Of a stretch of DNA of 64,000 nt, positions 17,406 through 26,262 are shown in pieces. Origin of the DNA: Zhengella mangrovi (GTDB lineage Bacteria > Pseudomonadota > Alphaproteobacteria > Rhizobiales > Rhizobiaceae); contig NZ_PDVP01000015.1 in assembly GCF_002727065.1 (NCBI RefSeq), positions 1 to 64,000 on the forward strand. The letters run 5' to 3'. The position numbers were made by a program, and so were the translations under genes. Position 1 is the stretch's first letter. Each line of letters opens with the position of its first letter. The notes below the pieces were generated by a model. That model had not been told where the DNA came from, did no database searches, and saw only the letters and a list, made by a program, of their open reading frames with translations.

Positions 17406-18351
17406 GCTGGTTCGTCAGGCGTTGGCCGCATGGGGCCTGCAACACTGCCCCACCACCCTTATCGCCGAGCGGGAAAACCAGGTGTTCCGGGTGGAGACTC
17501 CTGATCGCCCGCTGGTGCTGCGCCTGCATCGGCTGGGCTATCGCAGTCAGGCAGAGCTGACTTCGGAACTTGACTGGATGGCAGAATTGACTCGCTCCGG
17601 GGTGCCGGTACCGCAGCCCATTCCGACCCGGGCGGGCGCGCGCTGCGTCGAGGTGAAGGGGCAGCTTGTGGACATGCTGACCTTTCTCGATGCCCAGCCC
17701 CTGATGGCGAATGGCCAGTGGAATGCGGCAGCTGATCCGACCGATTGCGCCCGCCATATCGGCGGGACCCTGGCGCATTTGCATGATCTGTCCGACAACT
17801 GGCAAAAGCCCGAGGGTTTCACCCGTCCGCATTGGGATGCTGCGGGCTTGATCGGCTCTTCGCCGCTGTGGGACCGGTTCTGGGAAAACCCGGACCTGAC
17901 CGCCGAACAGGTCAAACTCTTTGTCGAGTTCAAAGACCGCGCTGCCCGTGATCTTGCCACCCTTGGTGCTGATCCCGACTATGGCCTGATCCATGCCGAC
18001 GCGGTGCCGGAAAACGTCCTTGTGGCGAAAGATGCCGTCTATCTGATCGACTTTGACGACGGCGGCTTTGGCTATCGGCTGTTCGATCTTGCCACCACCA
18101 CCAACCGATTTGACCGGCATGACCCGAGCGGTGCGACAAGCCAGACCTTTCTGAGCGGATATCTTTCGACACGTCCGCTCGACATCACGGCGCTGCCCCT
18201 GTTCCGGGCCTTGCGCGCCATGACCTATGTCGGCTGGGTCATTTCCCGCCTCAACGAACCCGGGTCCCCCGCCCGTTCAACCCGCTTTATCGCCGAGGCC
18301 GAAGCGCGCGCCCTGGCCTATCTGGATTCCATTCAAGGAAAACCCGCATGA
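17398..18351 (+). CDS. APH-family small-molecule kinase (hydroxylysine/choline kinase-like)
   Basis: The 317-residue protein has the aminoglycoside phosphotransferase/choline kinase fold. A nucleotide-binding N-lobe (ERENQVFRVETPDRPLVLRLHRLGY) precedes the catalytic loop LIHADAVPENVLV with Asp201 as likely base, and the metal-binding YLIDFDDGGFG. Members of this fold phosphorylate hydroxyls of amino alcohols, hydroxylysine or homoserine. It overlaps the upstream phospholyase-like gene by 8 bp and the downstream oxidase gene by 4 bp, so all three are probably coupled. With a phospholyase next to it, phosphorylation of an amino alcohol followed by beta-elimination is the simplest reading; antibiotic resistance is unlikely in this context. 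Confidence 0.85.
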   Translation: MPELVRQALAAWGLQHCPTTLIAERENQVFRVETPDRPLVLRLHRLGYRSQAELTSELDWMAELTRSGVPVPQPIPTRAGARCVEVKGQLVDMLTFLDAQPLMANGQWNAAADPTDCARHIGGTLAHLHDLSDNWQKPEGFTRPHWDAAGLIGSSPLWDRFWENPDLTAEQVKLFVEFKDRAARDLATLGADPDYGLIHADAVPENVLVAKDAVYLIDFDDGGFGYRLFDLATTTNRFDRHDPSGATSQTFLSGYLSTRPLDITALPLFRALRAMTYVGWVISRLNEPGSPARSTRFIAEAEARALAYLDSIQGKPA

Positions 18352-20828
18352 CCCAATCCGCTCCCCTCCCGGCCGTTCCCACAAGCGCCGATGTCGTCGT
18401 CATCGGGGGCGGGATCATCGGTGTTTCGACGCTTTATCACCTTGCGAAAAAGGGGGTGAATTCGGCCGTCCTTCTGGAACGCAAGACCATCGCTTCCGGC
18501 ACAACATGGCATGCGGCGGGCATTGTCGGGCAGTTGCGGGAAAGTGCCGGGCAGACAGAGCTTTCGCGCTATACCGCGCGGTTGTTCACGGAATTGGAAA
18601 TCGAAACCGGTCAGGGCACCGGTTACAAGCAAAACGGAACGCTGCATGTGGCCCTGTCTGGCCTGCGGCAGAAACAGCTAAGCCGCAACCATGACCACGC
18701 GGGCCGGATGGGCATTGAAAGCCATCTCTTGCGCCCTGAAGAGGTAGCAGAAATTTACCCCCATCTGCAGATCGATGATGTGCTGGGTGGTTTTTACGTA
18801 CCCTCAAACGGGCAGGTGAACCCGCTGGATGTCACCCAGGCGTTGGCTAAAGGGGCGCGGTCGCGCGGCGCGCAGGTGCTGGAACATACGGCGGCCACGC
18901 GCATCCTGACCCGCAACGGCCGGGTCTGCGGCGTGGAGACCGACCGCGGCGTGATTGCCACCGAGAAAGTGCTGCTCGCTGGCGGCATGTGGACCTCGCG
19001 CTTTGCCGCCGCCCACGGCGTGACGGTGCCGCTGCACGCGACCGAACATTTCTACATCGTCACCGAGCCTTTAGAGGGCCTGTCGCGGGCAACTCCCGGC
19101 CTGGTCGTGGCGGAAGAACGGCTCTATACCAAGGAAGACGCGGGCAAGCTCCTGATCGGTGGGTTCGAGGCACAGGGCAAGGCCTGGGGCCGCGAGGGCA
19201 TCCCCGAGAGCTTCGAGTTCGACGAATTGCCCTTCGACATGGACCATGTTTCGCCCATGCTCGAACGCGCCTTTGCGCGGTTCCCCTTCCTTGAGACGAC
19301 CGGCATCCGTACCTTCTTCAACGGGCCGGAAAGCTTTACCCCAGATGGCCGCCCCTATCTGGGGCCGGCACCGGAAATGCCGGGGCTTTTCATCGCGGCG
19401 GGGATGAACTCGAACGGCATCCTGAACGGTGGCGGATTTGGCCTGACCATGGCCGCCTGGATGACCGACGGCATGCCGGTACGCGCCGTGGGTTCGATGC
19501 TGACCGCCCGCGCGCACCCCTTCCAGATGAACCGTGCCTATAATGCCGACAGGGCCGAGGAATCCATCGGCTTTCACTACGGGCTGCAATGGCCTGGCCG
19601 TCAGATCGCCTCGGCGCGCGGTATCCGGCGGGTGCCGCTGCATGACAAGCTGATCGCCGAAGGCGCGGTGATGGCGGAACGCATCGGCTGGGAAGTGCCG
19701 ATGTATTTCGATCCGTCAGGCAAGGGCTGGCCTGACCGGCCCAGCATTGGCTGGCAGGATTGGTCGCTCTTTGTGGCCGCGGAATCCAGGGCTGCGGCCG
19801 AGGCGGCGGTGATCATCGACCAGTCGATGTATGCCAAGATCATCGTTCAGGGGCCGGATGCCGTTCATGCGCTGAACTTCGTTTCCGGGGCGGAGATGGA
19901 TGTGGCCGTGGGCACCTCGGTCTATACCCAATTCCTGAACGAAAAGGGGGGGATCGAGGCCGATGTGACCGTGACCCGCCTTGCGCCCCAGCAATTTTTG
20001 GTCGTCACCGGCCACCCCAGCCAGATCCGCGATCAGGCGCTGATCCGCGACCATGCCAAACCCGAGTGGCAGTTCGAGATCTTTGATGCCACGTCGGCCT
20101 ATGGCCTGATTACGATTCACGGGCCGAAATCGCGTGGGATTCTTCAGGCGATCTCCTCGGATGACCTGTCAAACGCCGCCTTCCCGTTTGGCGCGGCGCG
20201 CGAGATCGACCTTGGCCATGCGCGCGTCTGGGCGATCCGGCGATCCTTTCTTGGCGAATTGGGCTATGAACTGCTGATGCCGACCGAGTTCTCCGCCCAT
20301 GTCTACGAGGCAATGATGGCGGTTGGCAAACCCGAAGGCCTGCGTCTTGCGGGCATGTTCGCACTAGGCGCCTGCCGGTTGGAAAAGGCCTTCCGCCACT
20401 TTGGCCATGACATCGGCGAAGAGGACACGCCCTATGAGACCGGGCTTGGCTTCGCGGTGAAGCTCGACAAGGGCGATTTCGTGGGTAAGGCCGTGCTGGC
20501 CAAGCAAAAGGCCGAACAAGGGGCTGCCACCCATCACCGGACCGTCGCGATACTGGTCGAAGGGGCCACGGCCGAGGCTGGTCCCTACCTCATCCATAAC
20601 GAACCGATCTGGCGCGATGGCGAAATTGTCGGGCATGTCACGTCGGGCGGTTGGGGCTGGCGACTGGGGGCCATGGTGGGCCTTGCCTCGCTGCATCGCG
20701 ATGCGGGGGTCACCAAAGCCTGGATCGAAGATGGCGGCTTTACCGCCCAGATCGCCGGGACGCACTATCCGATACGGGTGCAGCTAGGGCCCTTCCTTGA
20801 CCCCGAAGGCCGGATCATGCGCGGCTAA
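18348..20828 (+). CDS. DMGDH-like FAD oxidoreductase with GcvT domains
   Basis: The 826-residue protein has the full dimethylglycine/sarcosine dehydrogenase architecture. An N-terminal FAD domain (VVVIGGGIIGVSTLYHLAKK, residues 16-35) is followed by GTTWHAAG, whose His55 is the position of covalent FAD attachment in DMGDH. An FAO linker region and C-terminal GcvT folate-binding domains (about 430-826, including LGYELLMPTEFSAHVYEAM) complete it. Such enzymes oxidise N-methyl groups and pass the carbon to tetrahydrofolate. It overlaps the kinase gene by ATGA. Together with the TMADH-like enzyme downstream it suggests stepwise N-demethylation of the imported compound. The exact substrate is unknown. 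Confidence 0.9.
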   Translation: MTQSAPLPAVPTSADVVVIGGGIIGVSTLYHLAKKGVNSAVLLERKTIASGTTWHAAGIVGQLRESAGQTELSRYTARLFTELEIETGQGTGYKQNGTLHVALSGLRQKQLSRNHDHAGRMGIESHLLRPEEVAEIYPHLQIDDVLGGFYVPSNGQVNPLDVTQALAKGARSRGAQVLEHTAATRILTRNGRVCGVETDRGVIATEKVLLAGGMWTSRFAAAHGVTVPLHATEHFYIVTEPLEGLSRATPGLVVAEERLYTKEDAGKLLIGGFEAQGKAWGREGIPESFEFDELPFDMDHVSPMLERAFARFPFLETTGIRTFFNGPESFTPDGRPYLGPAPEMPGLFIAAGMNSNGILNGGGFGLTMAAWMTDGMPVRAVGSMLTARAHPFQMNRAYNADRAEESIGFHYGLQWPGRQIASARGIRRVPLHDKLIAEGAVMAERIGWEVPMYFDPSGKGWPDRPSIGWQDWSLFVAAESRAAAEAAVIIDQSMYAKIIVQGPDAVHALNFVSGAEMDVAVGTSVYTQFLNEKGGIEADVTVTRLAPQQFLVVTGHPSQIRDQALIRDHAKPEWQFEIFDATSAYGLITIHGPKSRGILQAISSDDLSNAAFPFGAAREIDLGHARVWAIRRSFLGELGYELLMPTEFSAHVYEAMMAVGKPEGLRLAGMFALGACRLEKAFRHFGHDIGEEDTPYETGLGFAVKLDKGDFVGKAVLAKQKAEQGAATHHRTVAILVEGATAEAGPYLIHNEPIWRDGEIVGHVTSGGWGWRLGAMVGLASLHRDAGVTKAWIEDGGFTAQIAGTHYPIRVQLGPFLDPEGRIMRG

Positions 20829-20849
20829 ACCTTGCAAGGCGGAGGAACC

Positions 20850-22088
20850 ATGCAAAAAACCATCCTGATCATCGGGACCTATGACACCAAGGACCCGGAA
20901 TTGAACTTCGTCGCCGAGACGATCCGTTCCATGGGCGGCTCGGTGATCGAGATGGATGTCAGCGTGCTTGGCGATCCCTCCCGCCCCGTCGCGATCTCGA
21001 AACACGATGTTGCGGCGGCGGCGGGCAAGACCATTCAGGACGCCATTGACGCAGGCGATGAAAACCATGCCATGCAGATCATGGCGGCGGGATCGGCAAG
21101 GCTGACGGCCCAGCTTCATGCGGAAGGACGGATCGACGGCATGATCGCGCTCGGCGGCACAATGGGCACCGACCTTGCGCTCGACTGTGCCCGCGCCCTG
21201 CCGATCGGCGTGCCGAAATATGTTGTTTCGACCGTGGCCTTTTCTCCGCTGATCCCGGCGGAGAGGCTGTCGGCGGATATCCAGATGATCCTCTGGGCCG
21301 GTGGGCTTTACGGGCTGAACGACATCTGCATGGCCACGCTCAGCCAAGCGGCGGGGGCGGTCTATGGCGCGGCGCTGGCGGTGGTTCCGCCCAAGCCCGA
21401 CCAGCCAGTCATTGGCATGATGAGCTTTGGCTCCTCGGCACTGAAGTACATGGTCCACCTGCGCCAACCGCTTGTTGACCGGGGCTTTTCCGTGGCGGTG
21501 TTTCACGGCACGGGCATGGGCGGCATGGCGATGGAAAGCCTTGCGGAACAAGGGTATTTCGCCTGCATGCTGGAACTGGCCGTCGCCGAGATCGGCAATA
21601 TCATGGTCGGATCGGTGGTGAATGCCGGGGCCAACCGCATGACGGCAGCGGGCAAGCGCGGCACGCCCATCATTGCCGCGCCGGGCTTTGGCGACATGAT
21701 CGACTTTCCCACCTGGGCGCCGGTGCCCGAGCGTTTCCGCGACCGCCCCTATCACGCGCATAACCGGCTGATCGCGTCGGCCTCACTCACCGGGGCAGAG
21801 CGTCGGGATTTGGCGGCCGAGGTGGCGCGGCGGTTGAAAACCGCGACCGGCCCGGTTCATTTCGTGCTGCCGACCGAAGGCGTTCACGCCTGGGACACCG
21901 AAGGCATGCCCGCGCATGACCCGGCGGCCCTGGCCGAGATGGTCGAAGGCTACCGCGCTGAAATGACCGATCCGATCCAACTTTCGGTTCTGGATTGCCA
22001 TATCAACGACGAGGCGTTTTCGGCCCGCGTGCTTGAGATCATCGACGGCTGGATCGCCGACGGTACCATCCAGATGACCAAAGGCTGA
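20850..22088 (+). CDS. UPF0261 / Tm-1-like protein
   Basis: The 412-residue protein matches the UPF0261 family related to the N-terminal domain of tomato Tm-1. Landmarks are TILIIGTYDTKDPELNFVAETI at the start, a glycine-rich IALGGTMGTDLALDCARALP, VSTVAF, and a second domain (IGMMSFGSSALKYMVHLRQPL, VFHGTGMGGMAME, APGFGDMIDFPTW). The family is probably nucleotide-binding and often sits in catabolic operons, but its reaction is not established. GGAGGAACC precedes the ATG at 20850. It lies between the DMGDH-like and TMADH-like genes and therefore probably belongs to the same pathway. Confidence 0.88.
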   Translation: MQKTILIIGTYDTKDPELNFVAETIRSMGGSVIEMDVSVLGDPSRPVAISKHDVAAAAGKTIQDAIDAGDENHAMQIMAAGSARLTAQLHAEGRIDGMIALGGTMGTDLALDCARALPIGVPKYVVSTVAFSPLIPAERLSADIQMILWAGGLYGLNDICMATLSQAAGAVYGAALAVVPPKPDQPVIGMMSFGSSALKYMVHLRQPLVDRGFSVAVFHGTGMGGMAMESLAEQGYFACMLELAVAEIGNIMVGSVVNAGANRMTAAGKRGTPIIAAPGFGDMIDFPTWAPVPERFRDRPYHAHNRLIASASLTGAERRDLAAEVARRLKTATGPVHFVLPTEGVHAWDTEGMPAHDPAALAEMVEGYRAEMTDPIQLSVLDCHINDEAFSARVLEIIDGWIADGTIQMTKG

Positions 22089-22093
22089 CGGCG

Positions 22094-24130
22094 ATGGATC
22101 CGCGTTATGCGCCACTGTTCGAACCTTTGAGGATCGGGCCGGTCACTACGCCCAACCGGCTGGTATCGATGCCGCACGCCATTGGTCACAGCTACCTCAT
22201 GCCCAACGGCGCCATCGGCATCCGTGAAACGCGTGCCGAGGGCGGTTGGGGCATCGTTGCCATGCAGCTCAGCGAGATCGACCCCACGTCGGACCTGTCC
22301 GGCCTTCCCTATGAGCGGCTGTGGGATGAGGGCGACGTGCAGGCCCATGCCCGTTCGGTCGCGCGTATCCATGCCAATGGCGCGCTGGCTTCCATCGAGC
22401 TGGGCCATACCGGCATCCGGTCAAGGGGCCTCTCGAACGGCTATCCGGCGATGGGGCCTTCGGTGCTGCCGATCCTGAAACCCGACATGCCGCTGATGGC
22501 CAAGGCGATGGACAAATCCGACATCCGCACCCTGCGGCAGATGTTCCGGGCAGCAACACGGCGGGCCAAGCAAGCAGGATACGACATCGCCTATGTCTAT
22601 GCCTCGCATGACGCCTCGATCCTGTGGCACTTCCTCTCGCCTGCCTACAATACCCGCACCGACGAATATGGCGGCAGCTTTGAAAACCGCCTGCGGCTGT
22701 TCCGCGAGGTGCTGGAGGAAACCAAGGAAGAGGCCGGAACTGACATGGCCGTCGCCGTCCGCTTTGCCGTGCATGAGCTTACCGGCCCCAAGCGCATACT
22801 GCACACAGGCGAAGGCCGTGCGGTGATCGAGGCTTTGGCCGATCTGCCGGACCTGTGGGATGTGAACGTTTCCAGCTGGAGTCGCGACAGCGGCACGGCG
22901 CGATACGATGCTGAGGGGTTTCAGGAAGAATTCACCGCATTCGTGAAACAGGTGACGGGCAAGCCGGTCCTGGGTGTGGGGCGGTTCACCTCGCCCGATG
23001 CGATGGTTTCCCAGATCAAACGCGGGGTGCTGGACCTGATCGGGGCCGCACGGCCGTCGATCGCTGACCCCTTCTTGCCGCGCAAGATCGCCGAGGGCCG
23101 TGTCGAGGACATCCGCGAATGTATCGGCTGCAACATATGCGTCTCGGTCGAAACCATCGGTGTCGAATTGCGCTGCACGCAAAATCCGACGATTTCCGAG
23201 GAATGGCGGCGGGGTTGGCACCCCGAACGCACCCCGCCCGCGGCCGAATCGCAAACCGTGCTGGTTGTCGGCTCTGGTCCCGCTGGACTTGAGGCCGCCC
23301 TTGTACTGGCCCGCGCCGGTCATCAGGTGACTGTGGCCGAGCGCGAGACCGAATTCGGGGGGCGCAGCAGATCGGAGGCGCAGCTCAAGGGCCTTGCCTC
23401 CTGGGCGCGGGTAAAGGATTACCGGCTGTTCCAGTTGCAACGCATGGCCAATGTCAGCCTTTTTGCGGACAGCGACATGGACGCCGCCATGATCGCGGAA
23501 ATGGCGGCGGATCATGTGATCCTGGCCACCGGGGCCAGCTGGCGGGGTGACGGGGTGGGTCGGACGCGGCTGGACCCAATCCCCGGATTTGCAGGCCGGG
23601 CGCTGACGCCGGATGACATTCTGGCCGGAGCAAAGGTGACAGGCCCCGTGGTGATCTATGACGATGACCATTACTACATGGCCAACATTTTAGCCGCCGA
23701 CCTGGCCGCCAGGGGACATGCGGTGCATATCGTTTCTCCCCAGCCGACGATCGCTCCATGGATGGGCCACACGCTCGAACAGCCCCGGATGATTGCGGAA
23801 CTGATGGCCGCGGGGGTGCGCATGACACCCTACGCTGCGGCAAGCGGCTGGCAGGACGGCCGTCTGTCTCTCGTCCGCGCGGACACGGGCGAAGCCTCGC
23901 CCGGCATTGCGGCCCAGACTTTGGTGATGGTCGGCATCCGCCTGCCTGACCCCTCGCTTTCCCTTCAGCTTGAAGCGCTTGGTATCGCGCATCGGGTGAT
24001 CGGTGACGCGGAATGTCCTGGTGCCATGCAGGGCGCGGTGTTTTCCGGACACCGCCATGCCCGCGAAATCCTTGGCACAGAGCCCGCCGACCGCATTTTC
24101 AAGCGCGAGAGGCCCTGCCTGTTCCTATAA
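22094..24130 (+). CDS. Trimethylamine dehydrogenase-like iron-sulfur flavoprotein
   Basis: The 678-residue protein has the domain order of trimethylamine and dimethylamine dehydrogenases: an OYE-like FMN barrel (1-340), a [4Fe-4S] site (CIGCNICV with Cys343, 346 and 349, then Cys361), and a C-terminal nucleotide-binding region (VLVVGSGPAGLEAALVLARAG). Tyr169 and His172 (YVYASH) match the TMADH catalytic residues. The TMADH cysteine that binds FMN covalently is alanine here (Ala29 in MPHAIGH), so FMN should be non-covalent. TMADH passes electrons to ETF; no ETF genes are in this window. It probably demethylates a tertiary amine or an N-methyl amino acid derivative. It starts 6 bp after UPF0261. 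Confidence 0.88.
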   Translation: MDPRYAPLFEPLRIGPVTTPNRLVSMPHAIGHSYLMPNGAIGIRETRAEGGWGIVAMQLSEIDPTSDLSGLPYERLWDEGDVQAHARSVARIHANGALASIELGHTGIRSRGLSNGYPAMGPSVLPILKPDMPLMAKAMDKSDIRTLRQMFRAATRRAKQAGYDIAYVYASHDASILWHFLSPAYNTRTDEYGGSFENRLRLFREVLEETKEEAGTDMAVAVRFAVHELTGPKRILHTGEGRAVIEALADLPDLWDVNVSSWSRDSGTARYDAEGFQEEFTAFVKQVTGKPVLGVGRFTSPDAMVSQIKRGVLDLIGAARPSIADPFLPRKIAEGRVEDIRECIGCNICVSVETIGVELRCTQNPTISEEWRRGWHPERTPPAAESQTVLVVGSGPAGLEAALVLARAGHQVTVAERETEFGGRSRSEAQLKGLASWARVKDYRLFQLQRMANVSLFADSDMDAAMIAEMAADHVILATGASWRGDGVGRTRLDPIPGFAGRALTPDDILAGAKVTGPVVIYDDDHYYMANILAADLAARGHAVHIVSPQPTIAPWMGHTLEQPRMIAELMAAGVRMTPYAAASGWQDGRLSLVRADTGEASPGIAAQTLVMVGIRLPDPSLSLQLEALGIAHRVIGDAECPGAMQGAVFSGHRHAREILGTEPADRIFKRERPCLFL

Positions 24131-24167
24131 AATCTTGTCATGAATTCCAATGCAAAGGACGCCTGAC

Positions 24168-24944
24168 ATGAGCCAGACAGATCGCCCGGTGGCCTTGGTG
24201 ACAGGCGGGGGTACCGGAATTGGTGCGGCCGTCGCCCGCGCACTTGCCAAGGATTATCACGTCATCATTTGTGGCCGACGTTACGAACCCTTGCAGACCA
24301 TTGCTGCCGAAACCGGGGGACATGCCATTCAGGCGGACCTCTCTGATGTCCAACCCTCTGTCGAGATCGTCCAGCAGGTGGTCGACCGCTTTGGGCGGCT
24401 GGACGCACTGGTCCTGAACGCGGGAATTGTAGAGCCTGCACCAGTAACAACGATGTCGCTGGATAGCTGGCAACGGCAGATCATGGTCAATCTGACCTCG
24501 CCCTTCCTGACGGTGCAGGCGGCCCTTCCGCATCTTGCCCGGCAGAAGGGGGCGATTGTCGGAATCGCCTCGGCCGCGGCAAAACACACCGGCGCCGGTC
24601 TATCGGCCTATGGCGTGTCCAAGGCCGGGATGGTGAGACTGATGCAATCTGTCGCTTTCGAAGCCGCTGCATCTGGGGTCCGTGCCAATGCTGTCTCTCC
24701 GGGCTGGGTGCGAACCGAAATGGGAGACATGGAGATGACAGCCCTTTTTGGATCTCCTGAGGCGGGGTATGCTCAAGTGAGCGAGCACGTTCCGCAACGC
24801 CGCGCCGCATCGCCAGACGAAATCGCCGCGGTCGTTGGGTTTCTCCTGTCACACGCCGCGTCCTACATGACCGGGGCGCATGTCGAAGTGGATGGCGGCA
24901 GTAGCATCGTTGATGCCGGAATGCTCGCCTTCAACGACGGCTAA
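24168..24944 (+). CDS. SDR-family oxidoreductase
   Basis: The 258-residue protein is a classical short-chain dehydrogenase. The cofactor motif VTGGGTGIGAAVARAL lies near the N-terminus, with NAG in VLNAGIVEP, the catalytic Ser in GIASAAAKHTG, and YGVSK with catalytic Tyr and Lys. The C-terminus ends DGGSSIVDAG. It is the last gene of cassette 1, 38 bp after the TMADH-like gene, with AAAGGA before its ATG. It could oxidise an alcohol or reduce an aldehyde formed by the phospholyase step; the substrate is not predictable. Confidence 0.9.
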   Translation: MSQTDRPVALVTGGGTGIGAAVARALAKDYHVIICGRRYEPLQTIAAETGGHAIQADLSDVQPSVEIVQQVVDRFGRLDALVLNAGIVEPAPVTTMSLDSWQRQIMVNLTSPFLTVQAALPHLARQKGAIVGIASAAAKHTGAGLSAYGVSKAGMVRLMQSVAFEAAASGVRANAVSPGWVRTEMGDMEMTALFGSPEAGYAQVSEHVPQRRAASPDEIAAVVGFLLSHAASYMTGAHVEVDGGSSIVDAGMLAFNDG

Positions 24945-25047
24945 CGATTAGCAGGACAAGAACCACTTTGTTCAAAAGGCGGTCATCAGCGAGCCACATT
25001 GCAGCTGTCCGCTTTCCGCCCTTTCCGGGCATCCAATTTACTAGCGG

Positions 25048-25527
25048 CGATGGCAACGATCTCGATCGCCTCGCCGTCCACTTCCAGCGTACTGACATCG
25101 GAGGCTTCGGGGATCACCGCCTCTTCGAGCGATTGCGGCCGTTCTCGCCCAGCTGCGGCCCCCAGGCCTCAATCTTGCCGGGGAGCTTCTTCGTCAGCAA
25201 CTCGACCGTCTCGGGGGCGGCGATGACGGACGCCTCGGGGAAGGCCGCCTTGATCGGGCCGAGGCTGAGATAGTAGTCCGGATCGTTGACGCTGAGATAG
25301 GTCGTGATGAGCGTCAGGCCGGTCGCCCTGTTCGCATCGGCCACGGCCTGACCGTCTGACAGGGTGAAGCCGCCGTCGACCCGCACCGGTGCACGAAGGA
25401 AGCCGGTGTCGTCGGCCGGTAATTACTCCCAGCTCAGACCGGATTGCGCCAGGTCCGGCAGCGGCAGGTTGGTGGCCGCGGCACCGGCGGCGAGCGACGT
25501 CTTGAGGATGGTTCTGCGAGTAATCAT
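25048..25527 (-). pseudogene. MBL-fold hydrolase with Tat-type signal, broken
   Basis: From the ATG at 25527 (AAGGAG upstream) the minus strand encodes a twin-arginine signal (MITRRTILKTSLAAGAAATN) ending in an in-frame TAA after LSWE. The frame continues with VRVDGGFTLSDGQAVADANRA and LTLITTYLSVNDPDYYLSL, where MBL proteins normally have the HxHxDH metal site (the Thr-Thr-Tyr and Asn-Asp-Pro-Asp pattern is shared by a quinone-hydrolase-like subgroup). After LGENG a base is missing, and homology stops near 25048, well short of full length. It is a decayed gene downstream of the DsbA-family gene. Confidence 0.75.
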
Positions 25528-25560
25528 GAGGGTGCTCCTTGGTTTCGCGGGTATTTGAGG

Positions 25561-26205
25561 TTAGGCGGCGCGGAGTCCGGCGATCAGCTCGTCGGCCCCG
25601 CCGTAGAGCGCGCTGGAATTGACGACACGGGCGTCGGCGCCGGTGCCGGCTATGAGCGTCGGCACGCCGCGCGCGCCGAAGCGGTGCATCTCAGTCTGGG
25701 CTTCCTCGATCCGAGATCGGTTGACCTCCCTCAGCTCGTCGTCAGGCTCGGCAAAGCGTGCGGCGGCGGCATCAAGGCCCGCCTCGGCGAGGACCGAAGC
25801 AATCACCGCCGGATCGCCATTGTCGCGTCCGTCGACATAGCGGGCACTCTGGATCGCCTTCAGGGCTTCGAACTCCCGTTCCGGTGCGGTCAAATGCACG
25901 GCGCTCAACGCCAGAGTGGCCGGGCCGGAATCGACTTTGCCGGCGCCGCTTTCCAGAACCTGCCGGCGATAGGCTTCGCTGAATTGCTGCCCTGTAAGCT
26001 GGGCGATCCGCTGGTCGGCCTGCCAGGCATGGGCGGCAAAACCGGCGTTCATCGGAAAGGCGCCGGATCCGGCGAACAGGCCGGACGGCAGCGCGGTGAC
26101 GGTGATGTCGTCCTGCTGCATCAGGGTCTCGATGGCGGGACCGGCGCCGTAGCACCATCCGCAGAGCGGGTCGAACAGATAGGTAAGATGGATAGTTTCG
26201 GACAT
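25561..26205 (-). CDS. DsbA-family thioredoxin-fold protein
   Basis: The 214-residue protein has a thioredoxin-like beginning with a CGWC active site at Cys15-Cys18 (YLFDPLCGWCYGAGP), a helical insertion, and a cis-proline loop (GARGVPTLIAG). There is no signal peptide, so it acts in the cytoplasm, like FrnE or 2-hydroxychromene isomerase-type relatives. The start at 26205 is chosen because the preceding codons are arginine-rich and unlike the family. It lies in the same direction and close behind the NAD(P)-binding oxidoreductase gene, probably as one operon that once included the broken MBL gene. Confidence 0.85.
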   Translation of the reverse strand: MSETIHLTYLFDPLCGWCYGAGPAIETLMQQDDITVTALPSGLFAGSGAFPMNAGFAAHAWQADQRIAQLTGQQFSEAYRRQVLESGAGKVDSGPATLALSAVHLTAPEREFEALKAIQSARYVDGRDNGDPAVIASVLAEAGLDAAAARFAEPDDELREVNRSRIEEAQTEMHRFGARGVPTLIAGTGADARVVNSSALYGGADELIAGLRAA

Positions 26206-26262
26206 GGAGAGGACTCTTCGTAACGAGTGAGGCCGGCTTCCGGTCGCGGCGCCGGCCATCGA

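Noticed and set aside
17398-18351. Aminoglycoside resistance kinase
   Set aside because: The fold matches, but the gene overlaps phospholyase-like and DMGDH-like genes in a catabolic operon, which argues for a metabolic substrate.
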